From Euryarchaeota archaeon UBA557 (GTDB taxonomy: Archaea; Thermoplasmatota; Poseidoniia; Poseidoniales; Thalassarchaeaceae), in assembly GCA_002503285.1 (NCBI GenBank), contig DARI01000024.1, forward strand, positions 169 through 10,370: 10,202 bases of DNA. The letters run 5' to 3'. Every line of letters starts with the position of its first letter. Position 1 is the stretch's first letter. Of this stretch, positions 1-6,471 are shown piece after piece. Under the pieces are notes generated by a model. It made no database searches. It was given only the letters and a program-made list of their open reading frames with translations, and was not told the DNA's origin. Position numbers and translations under genes: made by a program.

Positions 1-1620
1 TATCATCTTCAAATTTCAAACAGAATCTTGGATCGATGGGACTGGGAGCCGACGCACCAAGGGATGGATTACTCTTTTCGACCCGAAATAATTTCAGGAA
101 TTGCGGCAATTGAACTTTGGCTAACTGGAGAGTCTTCAATTGTTTACATAGTGCCAACACTTCTTCTCATCTCAACAGCGTGGTCGATACAACATGCTGG
201 AGAATATTACAGCAACTCAAAGTGGGGATTCATCTCTGGAGTGGCATTCTGCTTACTACCTGTTACCATTACCTATGGCAGGACGATGCTTCTTGATGTA
301 GCAGTAGCAGGAATGATTGTTTCAGTTTTTCATCATCTTCATTTAAGTTCCAAAACAAATCGATATTCCCTAATTATGATCGGAGTACTTTCTGCTATTA
401 TCGGTTTAACCAAATACCCATACCTTTACCTCGGTGGATGGATTGCTATTTTGTATCTCTTAAGAAAGAAAACGGAAGAAAGCAGATATATTGCGTTTGG
501 TTATTTCGCTATTATCGCGCTTTTTCTTTTGAAGAATCAAATTCATACTGGATGGATTTTAGGCCCTCTTCAATCCCAAATATCTGGTACTTTTGCTAGT
601 GGAAGTGCAATTGCCGCAGATAGCGTGACGTACTCGCCTCGTATATTTCTGACAGATTTCGTTGAACAATGGCATATTGTTTTAATTTGTATCGGCCTAT
701 ACGGTAGTTTTTTAATTGCGAAAAGGCAAAGGGAATACATTTTCAATTTCTGGCTTTTAATCCTGCCAGCAGTTATTTTGCATGGATATATCCTTGATTT
801 TGGATGGCCACGCTATTCAACTCCTTGGTTTGCACTTCTCTGTATTGGCCTTCCAGCTGCAATTGTCCATTCAAACGAAGAGTTTGAAGAAAGGATTAGA
901 CAGTGGAAAGTACCATCAATTTTAATTGGAATTTTGATTTTAACATTTCTTGGGCCGATGTTTCAGGCGATTGAAGATATGGGTCCAAAATCAAAAAGCT
1001 TGTATGATGAAAGAAAGAATTGGTCTGATATTTACAGAGATGTTGGTTATGAATTGGATGAAAAAACCACAATTGTTACTGGTAAAGATATCACAATGGG
1101 ACTTTATTCCCAAACTCCTTGCTTCAGATACGAAGATCCTGAGTATTCGATGCTACAAGCTATCAACAAATTTGAAGCAACTCATGTATTTACTCAGGAC
1201 CTGCAATATCGATACGATATTGATGTTAACAGCACATTCTTGTATGGCTCACCAATTGAGCCAGTCAAAGTATTCTCGTCGAATAAGTATGTTGGGCGAC
1301 TGTGGGAAGTTAATCAATCGCGACTTGCAGAGTCCGATTGGTGGAGAAACAGTACCATTGAAATAAACGGCAGTGGAGCGCATTATGGAGATTTTATTTG
1401 GTTAGAGAATGGTTCAAAATTTGATCTATTAGAATATACAGCAATACGCCAAATTTATGAAACAAATTCAGAGATAGTATTGGGAGATATTTTTGACATA
1501 CTCACTCAAAACCGTCAAAATTTGCTATGTGATTCTTTAGAATCTTGTTCAGAATTTAGCAGATCCGAACATCTTGAGATTAACTGGGCTGTTTGGATGA
1601 CCAAGACAGATTCTGCTTAA
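1..1620 (+). CDS. GT-C type membrane glycosyltransferase, 5' end outside window
   Basis: The frame is open from base 1 without a stop, giving 539 visible codons ending in TAA. A TTG at 28 is a possible start, but GT-C enzymes carry a first membrane helix before the acidic loop, and that helix is missing here, so I call the gene 5'-partial. Visible features are an acidic loop near residues 11-25 (WDWEPTHQGMDY), a string of roughly eight to ten hydrophobic helices up to about residue 330, a second loop with GRTMLLD, and a soluble C-terminal domain of about 200 residues. This is the layout of the ArnT/PMT-like (GT39/GT83) family, which moves a sugar from a polyprenyl-phosphate donor to a lipid or protein outside the membrane. 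The family call is by architecture; donor and acceptor are unknown. The stop overlaps that of the convergent zinc permease gene by four bases. Confidence 0.7.
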   Translation, partial: YHLQISNRILDRWDWEPTHQGMDYSFRPEIISGIAAIELWLTGESSIVYIVPTLLLISTAWSIQHAGEYYSNSKWGFISGVAFCLLPVTITYGRTMLLDVAVAGMIVSVFHHLHLSSKTNRYSLIMIGVLSAIIGLTKYPYLYLGGWIAILYLLRKKTEESRYIAFGYFAIIALFLLKNQIHTGWILGPLQSQISGTFASGSAIAADSVTYSPRIFLTDFVEQWHIVLICIGLYGSFLIAKRQREYIFNFWLLILPAVILHGYILDFGWPRYSTPWFALLCIGLPAAIVHSNEEFEERIRQWKVPSILIGILILTFLGPMFQAIEDMGPKSKSLYDERKNWSDIYRDVGYELDEKTTIVTGKDITMGLYSQTPCFRYEDPEYSMLQAINKFEATHVFTQDLQYRYDIDVNSTFLYGSPIEPVKVFSSNKYVGRLWEVNQSRLAESDWWRNSTIEINGSGAHYGDFIWLENGSKFDLLEYTAIRQIYETNSEIVLGDIFDILTQNRQNLLCDSLESCSEFSRSEHLEINWAVWMTKTDSA

Positions 1621-2540
1621 TTTGAATTCCCATTTGGATTGATTAAAGTTCTTATCAGGATTTGACAAGTGGCAACTATGGCAAAGATAGATGCAGCAAC
1701 TAAAGCGATTCCTGAACCTGGTCCAGCATCATACTCTGCTGAAAGGTACAATCCAATAATGACTGAAGATATCCCTAATATTTGTGTCCAAACTAAACAT
1801 GATTTGAAACTTCGACCAATTAATTGCGCACTTGCTGCGGGAGTAACAAGTAGTGCTGTAACCAGTAATGCCCCTACAATTTTTACCATACTTACAACTA
1901 CTGCAGCAGTAATGATACTGAACAACAGGCCAAGACCTTGGACGGGGAGTCCTTGTACCCTAGCAGCCAGAGGGTCAATCGTAATTGCAAGCAATCCATT
2001 ACGAATGAAGAATAATAATATTATTGCTCCTATGCAAATAAATGAAATTTGATCTAAGCTAGCTTTGTCGATTAAAAGTTGGGAACCAAATAAGTAACCT
2101 TGAATTTCAGTTGTTATAGCCCTACCAGATATCCTTAAAGATACAAGTCCAAGTGCTAACATGCCCGTCATAAAAATAGCAATAGATGAATCTCCAGTAA
2201 GTATTTCTCTAGATTGTAATTCGTAAATTAAAATGGATGCAATGATGCTGAACATCAATGCATACCACAATGGAGATGTTGCACCAAGAACGATGCCAAT
2301 AGCCACGCCACCGAAGGATACATGAGCCAAGCCATCTCCAATTAGTGCAAGATTTCTAACCAAAAGGAATGTTCCAAGAAAACCTGCTACAATTGTGACC
2401 ATTATAGAAGCAATCAATGCACGTTGTAAACCTGGAATGACTCCATTGAAGAAAGATGGGAAATATTTCCCCGGCATTGCTGGTGCAATGAATTCTAAAA
2501 AAGGAACACATATGTCAAATATAATTAAACCAATTCCCAC
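1617..2540 (-). CDS. znuB: Zinc ABC transporter permease (ZnuB/TroC family)
   Basis: This 307-residue, very hydrophobic protein has about eight or nine membrane segments, the usual size for metal ABC-3 permeases. Family landmarks are DGLAHVSFGGVAIG (around residue 68), DSSIAIFMTGMLALGL (around 117) and TALLVTPAASAQLI (around 230). It should form the homodimeric channel that takes metal from the binding lipoprotein across the membrane, powered by the ATPase encoded just upstream. The start is GTG: its first base is the last base of the ATPase stop codon (TAGTG), so the two genes are translationally coupled, and an AAAGGGGG lies 7 bases upstream. It is the last gene of the operon and ends inside the stop of the convergent glycosyltransferase gene, leaving no intergenic terminator. 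The substrate is taken as zinc from the binding protein; manganese cannot be excluded from the permease alone. Confidence 0.92.
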   Translation of the reverse strand: MGIGLIIFDICVPFLEFIAPAMPGKYFPSFFNGVIPGLQRALIASIMVTIVAGFLGTFLLVRNLALIGDGLAHVSFGGVAIGIVLGATSPLWYALMFSIIASILIYELQSREILTGDSSIAIFMTGMLALGLVSLRISGRAITTEIQGYLFGSQLLIDKASLDQISFICIGAIILLFFIRNGLLAITIDPLAARVQGLPVQGLGLLFSIITAAVVVSMVKIVGALLVTALLVTPAASAQLIGRSFKSCLVWTQILGISSVIIGLYLSAEYDAGPGSGIALVAASIFAIVATCQILIRTLINPNGNSN

Positions 2541-3349
2541 TATTCTTCCCCCTTTATATGAGATTTTGAGTGATTATGATCTTCCTCATGAACTGGTCGA
2601 ATTCCACGTAAATCTGCAAGTCTTTCTAATTCAGGAAAATCTTCATTAGGACCATCAAAACTAATGGTCTCTTCTAAGAAAATCATTCTATGGGCCGTTT
2701 GACGTATAGCAGTTAAATCGTGAGAAACCATAAGAATCGTTTTTCCACTATCATGGCAAAGTTGATCTAATAATTTTAATAATGAATTTCTAGCATCACG
2801 ATCCATGCCAACCAAGGGCTCATCAAGTAAGATAAATTCAGCCTCAGTTGCAAGTGCTCGAGCAATAACGGCACGTTGTCGTTGGCCTCCCGAGAGTCTA
2901 GCGACATCGATATTTTCGTAATCTTGTAATCCTACCATTTTGATTGCTTTATTCACTTTTTGGTGACGAGTATCATTTGACAAGAAAAACAGATTTTTAG
3001 CATTTAAAGTACCTAAGTGAACTAATTCACGAACTGTTATTCGGACATCTCGGGGCAAATTTGCTGCAGCCTGAGATACCCAGCCAATTTTTCCATGCAG
3101 TTTTCTCGACATAGGACTGGAATCATAGATCTTGATGTTACCTTTTTGTGATTTCAAGACTCCAAGAATAGACAGTAGAAGTGTTGACTTTCCACTACCA
3201 TTTGGCCCTACTAAACCAACAAATTCACCTTTATTAATTGACAAATTGATGTCTTTTAAAACTAGTTTTCCAGATCGAAAAATTGTTAAGTCATCAATTT
3301 TAAGAATCGGTCCTTCTGGGATTTTTTTATCCAATGATACCGTTTTCAT
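2540..3349 (-). CDS. znuC: Zinc ABC transporter ATP-binding protein (ZnuC family)
   Basis: This is a complete ABC ATPase of 269 residues. It shows Walker A GPNGSGKST (48-56), Q-loop Gln93, signature LSGGQRQR (152-159), Walker B FILLDEP with Asp176/Glu177, and the switch His210 in MVSHD. The Metal/ZnuC subfamily is assigned from context and overall layout. It hydrolyses ATP to drive the permease that starts at its stop codon. The C-terminal 17 or so residues, after the ABC fold, hold four histidines (VHEEDHNHSKSH), a possible cytoplasmic metal-binding tail; His-containing C-terminal extensions are known in some ZnuC proteins. ATG at 3349 is preceded by no clear Shine-Dalgarno sequence, and an in-frame stop lies upstream with no alternative start between. 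It lies 53 bases downstream of the candidate microprotein gene and is probably in the same transcript. Confidence 0.93.
   Translation of the reverse strand: MKTVSLDKKIPEGPILKIDDLTIFRSGKLVLKDINLSINKGEFVGLVGPNGSGKSTLLLSILGVLKSQKGNIKIYDSSPMSRKLHGKIGWVSQAAANLPRDVRITVRELVHLGTLNAKNLFFLSNDTRHQKVNKAIKMVGLQDYENIDVARLSGGQRQRAVIARALATEAEFILLDEPLVGMDRDARNSLLKLLDQLCHDSGKTILMVSHDLTAIRQTAHRMIFLEETISFDGPNEDFPELERLADLRGIRPVHEEDHNHSKSHIKGEE
2548..2555 (-). promoter_or_regulatory. Ribosome binding site for znuB
   Basis: AAAGGGGG on the minus strand ends 7 bases before the GTG start of the permease gene, inside the last codons of the ATPase gene. It supports the GTG start despite the one-base overlap with the preceding stop. 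Confidence 0.55.
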
Positions 3350-3402
3350 ATAGAGACCAACTAAGATGAACTATTAGATTCCATTGTATTAAAAATTAAT
3401 AT

Positions 3403-3504
3403 TTAAGCAGTTCTTGCCATATAAAATTCAACCACCAAGTAGCCGATAATGAATAAGAATACACTTGAAACTAGGATGGTTGGGAGAGTGTCGACTAATT
3501 GCAT
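3403..3504 (-). CDS. Candidate 33-residue single-span membrane microprotein in zinc operon
   Basis: This short ORF lies between the binding lipoprotein gene (48 bases upstream) and the ATPase gene (53 bases downstream), on the same strand. It encodes a 33-residue peptide: a short polar N-terminus (MQLVD), about 20 hydrophobic residues (roughly 7-26), then EFYMARTA, ending in TAA. One membrane helix with a basic end is plausible. The start is supported by purine-rich ribosome-binding sequence immediately upstream (GGGGGAG at 7 bases, GGAGGT adjacent), the best such signal in the operon. I do not recognise a family. By position it could be a small accessory subunit that stabilises or regulates the transporter, but that is inference. 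The alternative is chance: an ORF of this length is not improbable in 200 bases of AT-rich spacer, although a clean helix plus a good ribosome site is less expected. Confidence 0.5.
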   Translation of the reverse strand: MQLVDTLPTILVSSVFLFIIGYLVVEFYMARTA

Positions 3505-3518
3505 ACCTCCACTCCCCC
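3505..3518 (-). promoter_or_regulatory. Ribosome binding site of the microprotein ORF
   Basis: On the minus strand GGGGGAG and GGAGGT sit one after the other directly before ATG at 3504; GGGGGAG ends 7 bases from the start. GGAGGT matches the core complementary to the archaeal 16S rRNA 3' end but is unusually close to the ATG. This is the main sequence evidence that the short ORF is translated. Confidence 0.5.
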
Positions 3519-3551
3519 ATCAAGATAGTATTTCGTACATCCAATTTGTAA

Positions 3552-5750
3552 TTAGCATCCTATTCCATTAACCAAATTATTAAGATTCTTAGTCATCATA
3601 GAAATATAATTATCATTACTGTCAATTGGGGCCATTTCCATAGTATACAATATCTCTATTGATACTCCAGTATCTTCAACAATGCTATTTACTGCATTTT
3701 GGCTAGTATACTCTTCAACGAAAAGAACTGAAATTCCTTTTTCATCGATATGCTCAACGACTCCGATAATATCTTGTGGAGAAGGTTCTCCTTCTGGATC
3801 TAAGCCATGGACAGTTATTATTTCTATATTATATCTATTAGAGATGTAAGAGTATGCATTATGATTTGCTACAATTGTTTTCTCATGACCTCCTACAGAG
3901 CAAGTTCCACTTACTCCAAATGCATCCTCAAAGGCATCATCCAAAGTTTGTAATTGAGCTTTGTAAGAATTGGCATTTGTAGTAAAGTTACTAGTGCCAT
4001 CTGGGAAAGTCAAAATTAACTTCTCTAGAACAATATTTAATTGTGCCTCAAATGCTAATGGGTCGAGCCAGCTGTGTGGATCATATGAGATATCCTCTCC
4101 ATCTTCGGCGATAATTGTATTATTGCTTTCATCATCATGGTCATCATCTTCATGGTCATCATCTTCATGCTCACCTTCCATCCAAACGTGACCTGCATTT
4201 TCACAATCGGCCTCATTTAAGTCAACGTTTTCATGAGTTGTTGTGTCATGGCATAGTCCCTCATCATGGTCATCATGGTCATCTTCTCCCATTAAGATAT
4301 GAAATTCTACATCCATCGGAAGTGCGAAGCCGTAATCGCCTTCTTGATCGATGTGGATTGAGACATATCCGACATGACCTTTATGCTCATTATAATCTCT
4401 CCCTAATTCTTCAATGAAATGACCTAATTCCAATAGATCCAGTAATTGATCACCATTCTCATCTGATGCATTGAATAAATCCCTCAGAGAATCTTCATCA
4501 TTGTGGTCATCATGGTCATCAGTTTCATTGTGGTCATCATGGTCATCAGTTTCATTGTGGTCATCATGGTCATCAGTTTCATTGTGGTCATCATGGTCGT
4601 CATGGCCATCATCAGTCCAGATGGTCCAGAATTCATCCCATGAAAGATGATTATCATTATTAGAATCAAACAAATCTATGATTTCTTGAGGAGTGGCCTC
4701 ATCAAAATCATAGTCATCATGGTCATCATGGTCATCAGTTTCATTATGATCATCATGGTCATCGTCAACTTCCATCCAAACGTGTCCTGCGGCCTCACAA
4801 TCAATCTCATTTGAATCATAATTCTCATGAGTTATTGTGTTGTGACAATAGTCCTCTTCACCTTCATGGTCATCATGGTCATCGTGGCCTTCGTGATCGT
4901 GATCAGCGTGCCCTCCGCCCATTTTCAGAGCGATCATATCGAAAGCATCCTCTTCTTCTGCCTCGAATTCTAGAATGTATACTCCTTCTTCAAGATGAAA
5001 AATTGAAATCACAGTATCAGTAGGACAATTTACTGGATTCTCAATTACTTTCTCTGGTGTGCCGTGATTATGCCCATCGTGACCATCATGGTCGTCATGA
5101 TCATCTTGATCATCATGCTCTTCAGTTCCATTATGTCCATCATGATCATCATGGTCGTCATCCATTTCAGGGAAAGAAAGGGTGTGTACATTGTGCTCAG
5201 CATGAATTTCAGGAAGAATGCTGCCGTCCATCATAAGCGTAGTAGCCTCGTATGGTCCTTCAGACATATGTTCACATATCTCGGATATCAACATTGATTC
5301 ATAATCTAGAGTAACTTGACCAGGAGGCATAGCGTGTGTCATGTAAGAAGGTGGTGCATTAGTCCCGAGAGATGATAGTGTAGATTCTGCCCAAGGTTCA
5401 AGACCTAAGCCATGATAAAAGAAAAGATCACTTTCTTGCAGACGAATTAAATCAGCTACTGAAGGTTCATAATCATGTACAGGAATATTATTTTGACTCA
5501 TGTATTCAATTGTGACATGTTCGCCTGCGACTGCGGAAACCAACTCCCCGACGTGGTATGTAGATACCATTACATTACCAAATGGTTGAATTTGAACGAT
5601 TTCATTATCTGATGTATTATTATCTGTATTATTATCACCTGGAATCGTTACAGGCTCGGGCGTATTTTCTTCAGCATCAAGGCACCCTGCCAAACTTGAT
5701 AAAATCATAATCAAACTCACTAATAGTGCTCTACTCCATTGTCTTTCCAT
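3552..5750 (-). CDS. znuA: Giant zinc-binding lipoprotein (ZnuA family) with His/EF-hand/Cys-module insert
   Basis: This 732-residue extracellular binding protein compares with about 300 residues usual for the family. A lipoprotein signal ends in SLAGC (Cys23). The N-lobe starts near 53 and has HDYEP with His92 as first ligand and GLGLEPW. The C-lobe (about 550-732) has DPHSWLDP (His559), ANHNAYSY (His630) and an acidic candidate fourth ligand, Glu705. A His third ligand is typical of zinc-specific ZnuA rather than manganese PsaA. The usual short His loop between His92 and His559 is hugely enlarged. In order: His/Asp linker 195-230, beta-like segment 245-280, Cys/His module 301-327, EF-hand loop 362-373, repeat linker 380-418, EF-hand loop 430-441, second beta-like segment 458-488, second Cys/His module 499-525, His/Asp linker 526-545. 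About 46 His fall in 195-540. Cys617 and C-terminal Cys732 could form a disulfide. Zinc is inferred, not shown. Confidence 0.9.
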   Translation of the reverse strand: MERQWSRALLVSLIMILSSLAGCLDAEENTPEPVTIPGDNNTDNNTSDNEIVQIQPFGNVMVSTYHVGELVSAVAGEHVTIEYMSQNNIPVHDYEPSVADLIRLQESDLFFYHGLGLEPWAESTLSSLGTNAPPSYMTHAMPPGQVTLDYESMLISEICEHMSEGPYEATTLMMDGSILPEIHAEHNVHTLSFPEMDDDHDDHDGHNGTEEHDDQDDHDDHDGHDGHNHGTPEKVIENPVNCPTDTVISIFHLEEGVYILEFEAEEEDAFDMIALKMGGGHADHDHEGHDDHDDHEGEEDYCHNTITHENYDSNEIDCEAAGHVWMEVDDDHDDHNETDDHDDHDDYDFDEATPQEIIDLFDSNNDNHLSWDEFWTIWTDDGHDDHDDHNETDDHDDHNETDDHDDHNETDDHDDHNDEDSLRDLFNASDENGDQLLDLLELGHFIEELGRDYNEHKGHVGYVSIHIDQEGDYGFALPMDVEFHILMGEDDHDDHDEGLCHDTTTHENVDLNEADCENAGHVWMEGEHEDDDHEDDDHDDESNNTIIAEDGEDISYDPHSWLDPLAFEAQLNIVLEKLILTFPDGTSNFTTNANSYKAQLQTLDDAFEDAFGVSGTCSVGGHEKTIVANHNAYSYISNRYNIEIITVHGLDPEGEPSPQDIIGVVEHIDEKGISVLFVEEYTSQNAVNSIVEDTGVSIEILYTMEMAPIDSNDNYISMMTKNLNNLVNGIGC
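4176..4256 (-). repeat. Cys/His module, copy 2 (inside znuA)
   Basis: Codons 499-525 form a 27-residue unit with the pattern CH-T-THEN-D-NE-DCE-AGHVWME. It matches copy 1 (codons 301-327) at 20 of 27 positions, including both Cys, all three His and the Trp, and the DNA is also clearly similar. Both copies are followed by His/Asp linkers. Paired Cys with His suggests a small disulfide-stabilised or metal-binding knuckle; I cannot name the family. Confidence 0.75.
4501..4604 (-). repeat. 27-bp tandem repeat encoding DDHDDHNET linkers
   Basis: Three identical 27-bp units lie at 4501-4527, 4528-4554 and 4555-4581, with a diverging fourth to about 4604. Each encodes nine residues reading DDHDDHNET in the protein direction. 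The lack of synonymous differences among units points to recent slippage or unequal recombination. Each unit supplies two His, several Asp and an Asn-x-Thr sequon that could be N-glycosylated. Looser copies flank it near 4725-4760. Confidence 0.9.
4770..4850 (-). repeat. Cys/His module, copy 1 (inside znuA)
   Basis: Codons 301-327 hold the first copy of the 27-residue CH...DCE-AGHVWME unit. It follows a beta-like segment and a His linker, the same order as around copy 2, so a larger block (beta segment, His linker, Cys module) seems to have been duplicated, with the EF-hand pair lying between the two blocks. Confidence 0.75.
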
Positions 5751-5838
5751 GGCCGTCGCCTTACTATTAACTATTTAATAAATGTTATTAATTAATCATT
5801 TGGAAATTATTATTAACTCGATGCTTTGACATGAAAAT
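5751..5838. promoter_or_regulatory. Divergent promoter/operator between znuA and NikR-type regulator
   Basis: This is an 88-bp AT-rich gap between two divergent starts. A TATA-like stretch on the minus strand (about 5773-5782) lies about 27 bases before the znuA ATG, and another on the plus strand (about 5805-5815) lies about 27 bases before the regulator ATG. Both spacings would give leaderless or nearly leaderless mRNAs. An inverted repeat TTAATAA-ATG-TTATTAA (5775-5791) overlaps the znuA TATA-like box, and TATTAACT occurs twice in direct orientation (5765-5772, 5811-5818). The dyad is a candidate operator for the adjacent metal sensor, whose binding could block both promoters. In DNA this AT-rich such dyads also arise by chance, so the promoter role is safer than the operator call. 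Confidence 0.5.
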
Positions 5839-6264
5839 ATGAGTCAAATAATATCATTTAGTACTGACAAAAAATTCGCCAATGATTTAGATAGCATAAT
5901 TGAAAAATCTGGATATCAAAATCGAAGTAGGTTCCTACGAGACGCTACTTTATTTTTTGCTGATATGCAACAACGAGGAGAATTAAAAAATATGAAGGAT
6001 GAAGAAATACTTGAAGGTCATTTAATTGTCTATTATCAACATGGAATTGAACATAAATTATTAGAAATTAGACATTCTCAAAAAATATCAGTAACATCAT
6101 ATAATCACAGTTGCCTTAAACACAGCCATTCTTGTGTCGACATTATTCAAGCAATAGGAAGTGCCCTAGATTATCGAATGATAATTGAAAAGCTACAAAA
6201 TACTCCTAACGTAGATAAAGTTCATTTCATTAGTGCACCTATGAGAGAAGAAGGTTGTTGTTAA
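5839..6264 (+). CDS. NikR-family ribbon-helix-helix metal-responsive regulator
   Basis: This 141-residue protein compares with about 133 for E. coli NikR. Residues 1-45 form a ribbon-helix-helix DNA-binding unit (strand SQIISFST, then GYQNRSRFLRDA). Residues about 60-135 match the NikR ACT-like tetramerisation and metal domain: YYQHGIEHKLLEIRH, then NHSCLKHSHSCVDIIQAIGSA, then a GV-like ending. NikR ligands are a His on one subunit and His-x-His-x5-Cys on another. Here the Cys is kept, but the preceding His positions are shifted and extra Cys and His occur, so metal choice may differ. The protein ends in GCC. Divergent placement against a zinc transporter suggests a zinc-responsive regulator of that operon and of itself; nickel is the family default. 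The ATG has no clear ribosome site, and a TATA-like box at about -27 suggests a leaderless mRNA. Confidence 0.85.
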   Translation: MSQIISFSTDKKFANDLDSIIEKSGYQNRSRFLRDATLFFADMQQRGELKNMKDEEILEGHLIVYYQHGIEHKLLEIRHSQKISVTSYNHSCLKHSHSCVDIIQAIGSALDYRMIIEKLQNTPNVDKVHFISAPMREEGCC

Positions 6265-6383
6265 GTTCGAAGTCATCAATATGCGTGAGGATCTTGCTAG
6301 TACTACCCTCTGAGAGGAGCATGTATTTGCCCTAAATTGTGGTGGGGTCTGCAAACCTTTGGAAGCCATTTAGTCAGGAAGAT

Positions 6384-6422
6384 TATAAAAAATAAAAAAA
6401 ATAAATTTTTTATATTTTTTTT
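6384..6422 (+). terminator. Candidate T-tract terminator after regulator gene
   Basis: An A-rich run is followed by two T tracts (6406-6411 and an 8-base run at 6415-6422), a form known to end transcription in archaea. It lies about 120 bases downstream of the regulator stop. The rest of the gap 6265-6471 shows a small dyad CCTCT-G-AGAGG (6307-6317) and no convincing gene. Confidence 0.4.
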
Positions 6423-6424
6423 GG

Positions 6425-6440
6425 TATTTAATAAATTAAA
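6425..6440 (+). promoter_or_regulatory. TATA-like promoter element for the photolyase gene
   Basis: TATTTAATAAATTAAA is centred about 40 bases before the ATG at 6472. An archaeal start about 26 bases downstream would give a leader of some 15 bases. The flanks are equally AT-rich, so placement is approximate. Confidence 0.35.
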
Positions 6441-6471
6441 AACAACATTTGAAAATAAAAGATTACTAAAG

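Noticed and set aside
28..30. TTG as the true start of the glycosyltransferase
   Set aside because: The frame is open to base 1, and the family's first membrane helix would be missing with this start, so the gene more likely begins upstream.
950..1366. 138-residue ORF inside the glycosyltransferase gene
   Set aside because: It is out of frame within a well-supported gene, with no family features.
3434..3520. Alternative 28-29 codon ORF starting at ATG 3520 on the minus strand
   Set aside because: It is polar and irregular, and in a different frame from the membrane-peptide ORF, which has the better ribosome site.
4115..4417. Plus-strand His-rich ORF opposite znuA
   Set aside because: It is the antisense reading of the Asp/His repeats; other readings of the same repeats at 4484-4669, 4811-5023 and 5064-5297 are rejected for the same reason.
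4501..4604. CRISPR array
   Set aside because: The 27-bp units are directly adjacent without spacers, in frame, and code for a repeated linker of the lipoprotein.
5831..5842. ATG at 5831 as start of the regulator or as an upstream peptide
   Set aside because: It reaches a stop after three codons and is out of frame with the regulator; the TATA-like spacing favours ATG 5839.
6193..6369. 58-codon minus-strand ORF across the regulator 3' end and the following gap
   Set aside because: It has no ribosome site, a composition unlike a folded protein, and its downstream half is antisense to the regulator gene.
6337..6471. N-terminal extension of the photolyase from TTG at 6337
   Set aside because: It translates to low-complexity Lys/Phe/Asn sequence unlike any photolyase N-terminus and overlaps T tracts and a TATA-like box; ATG 6472 fits better.
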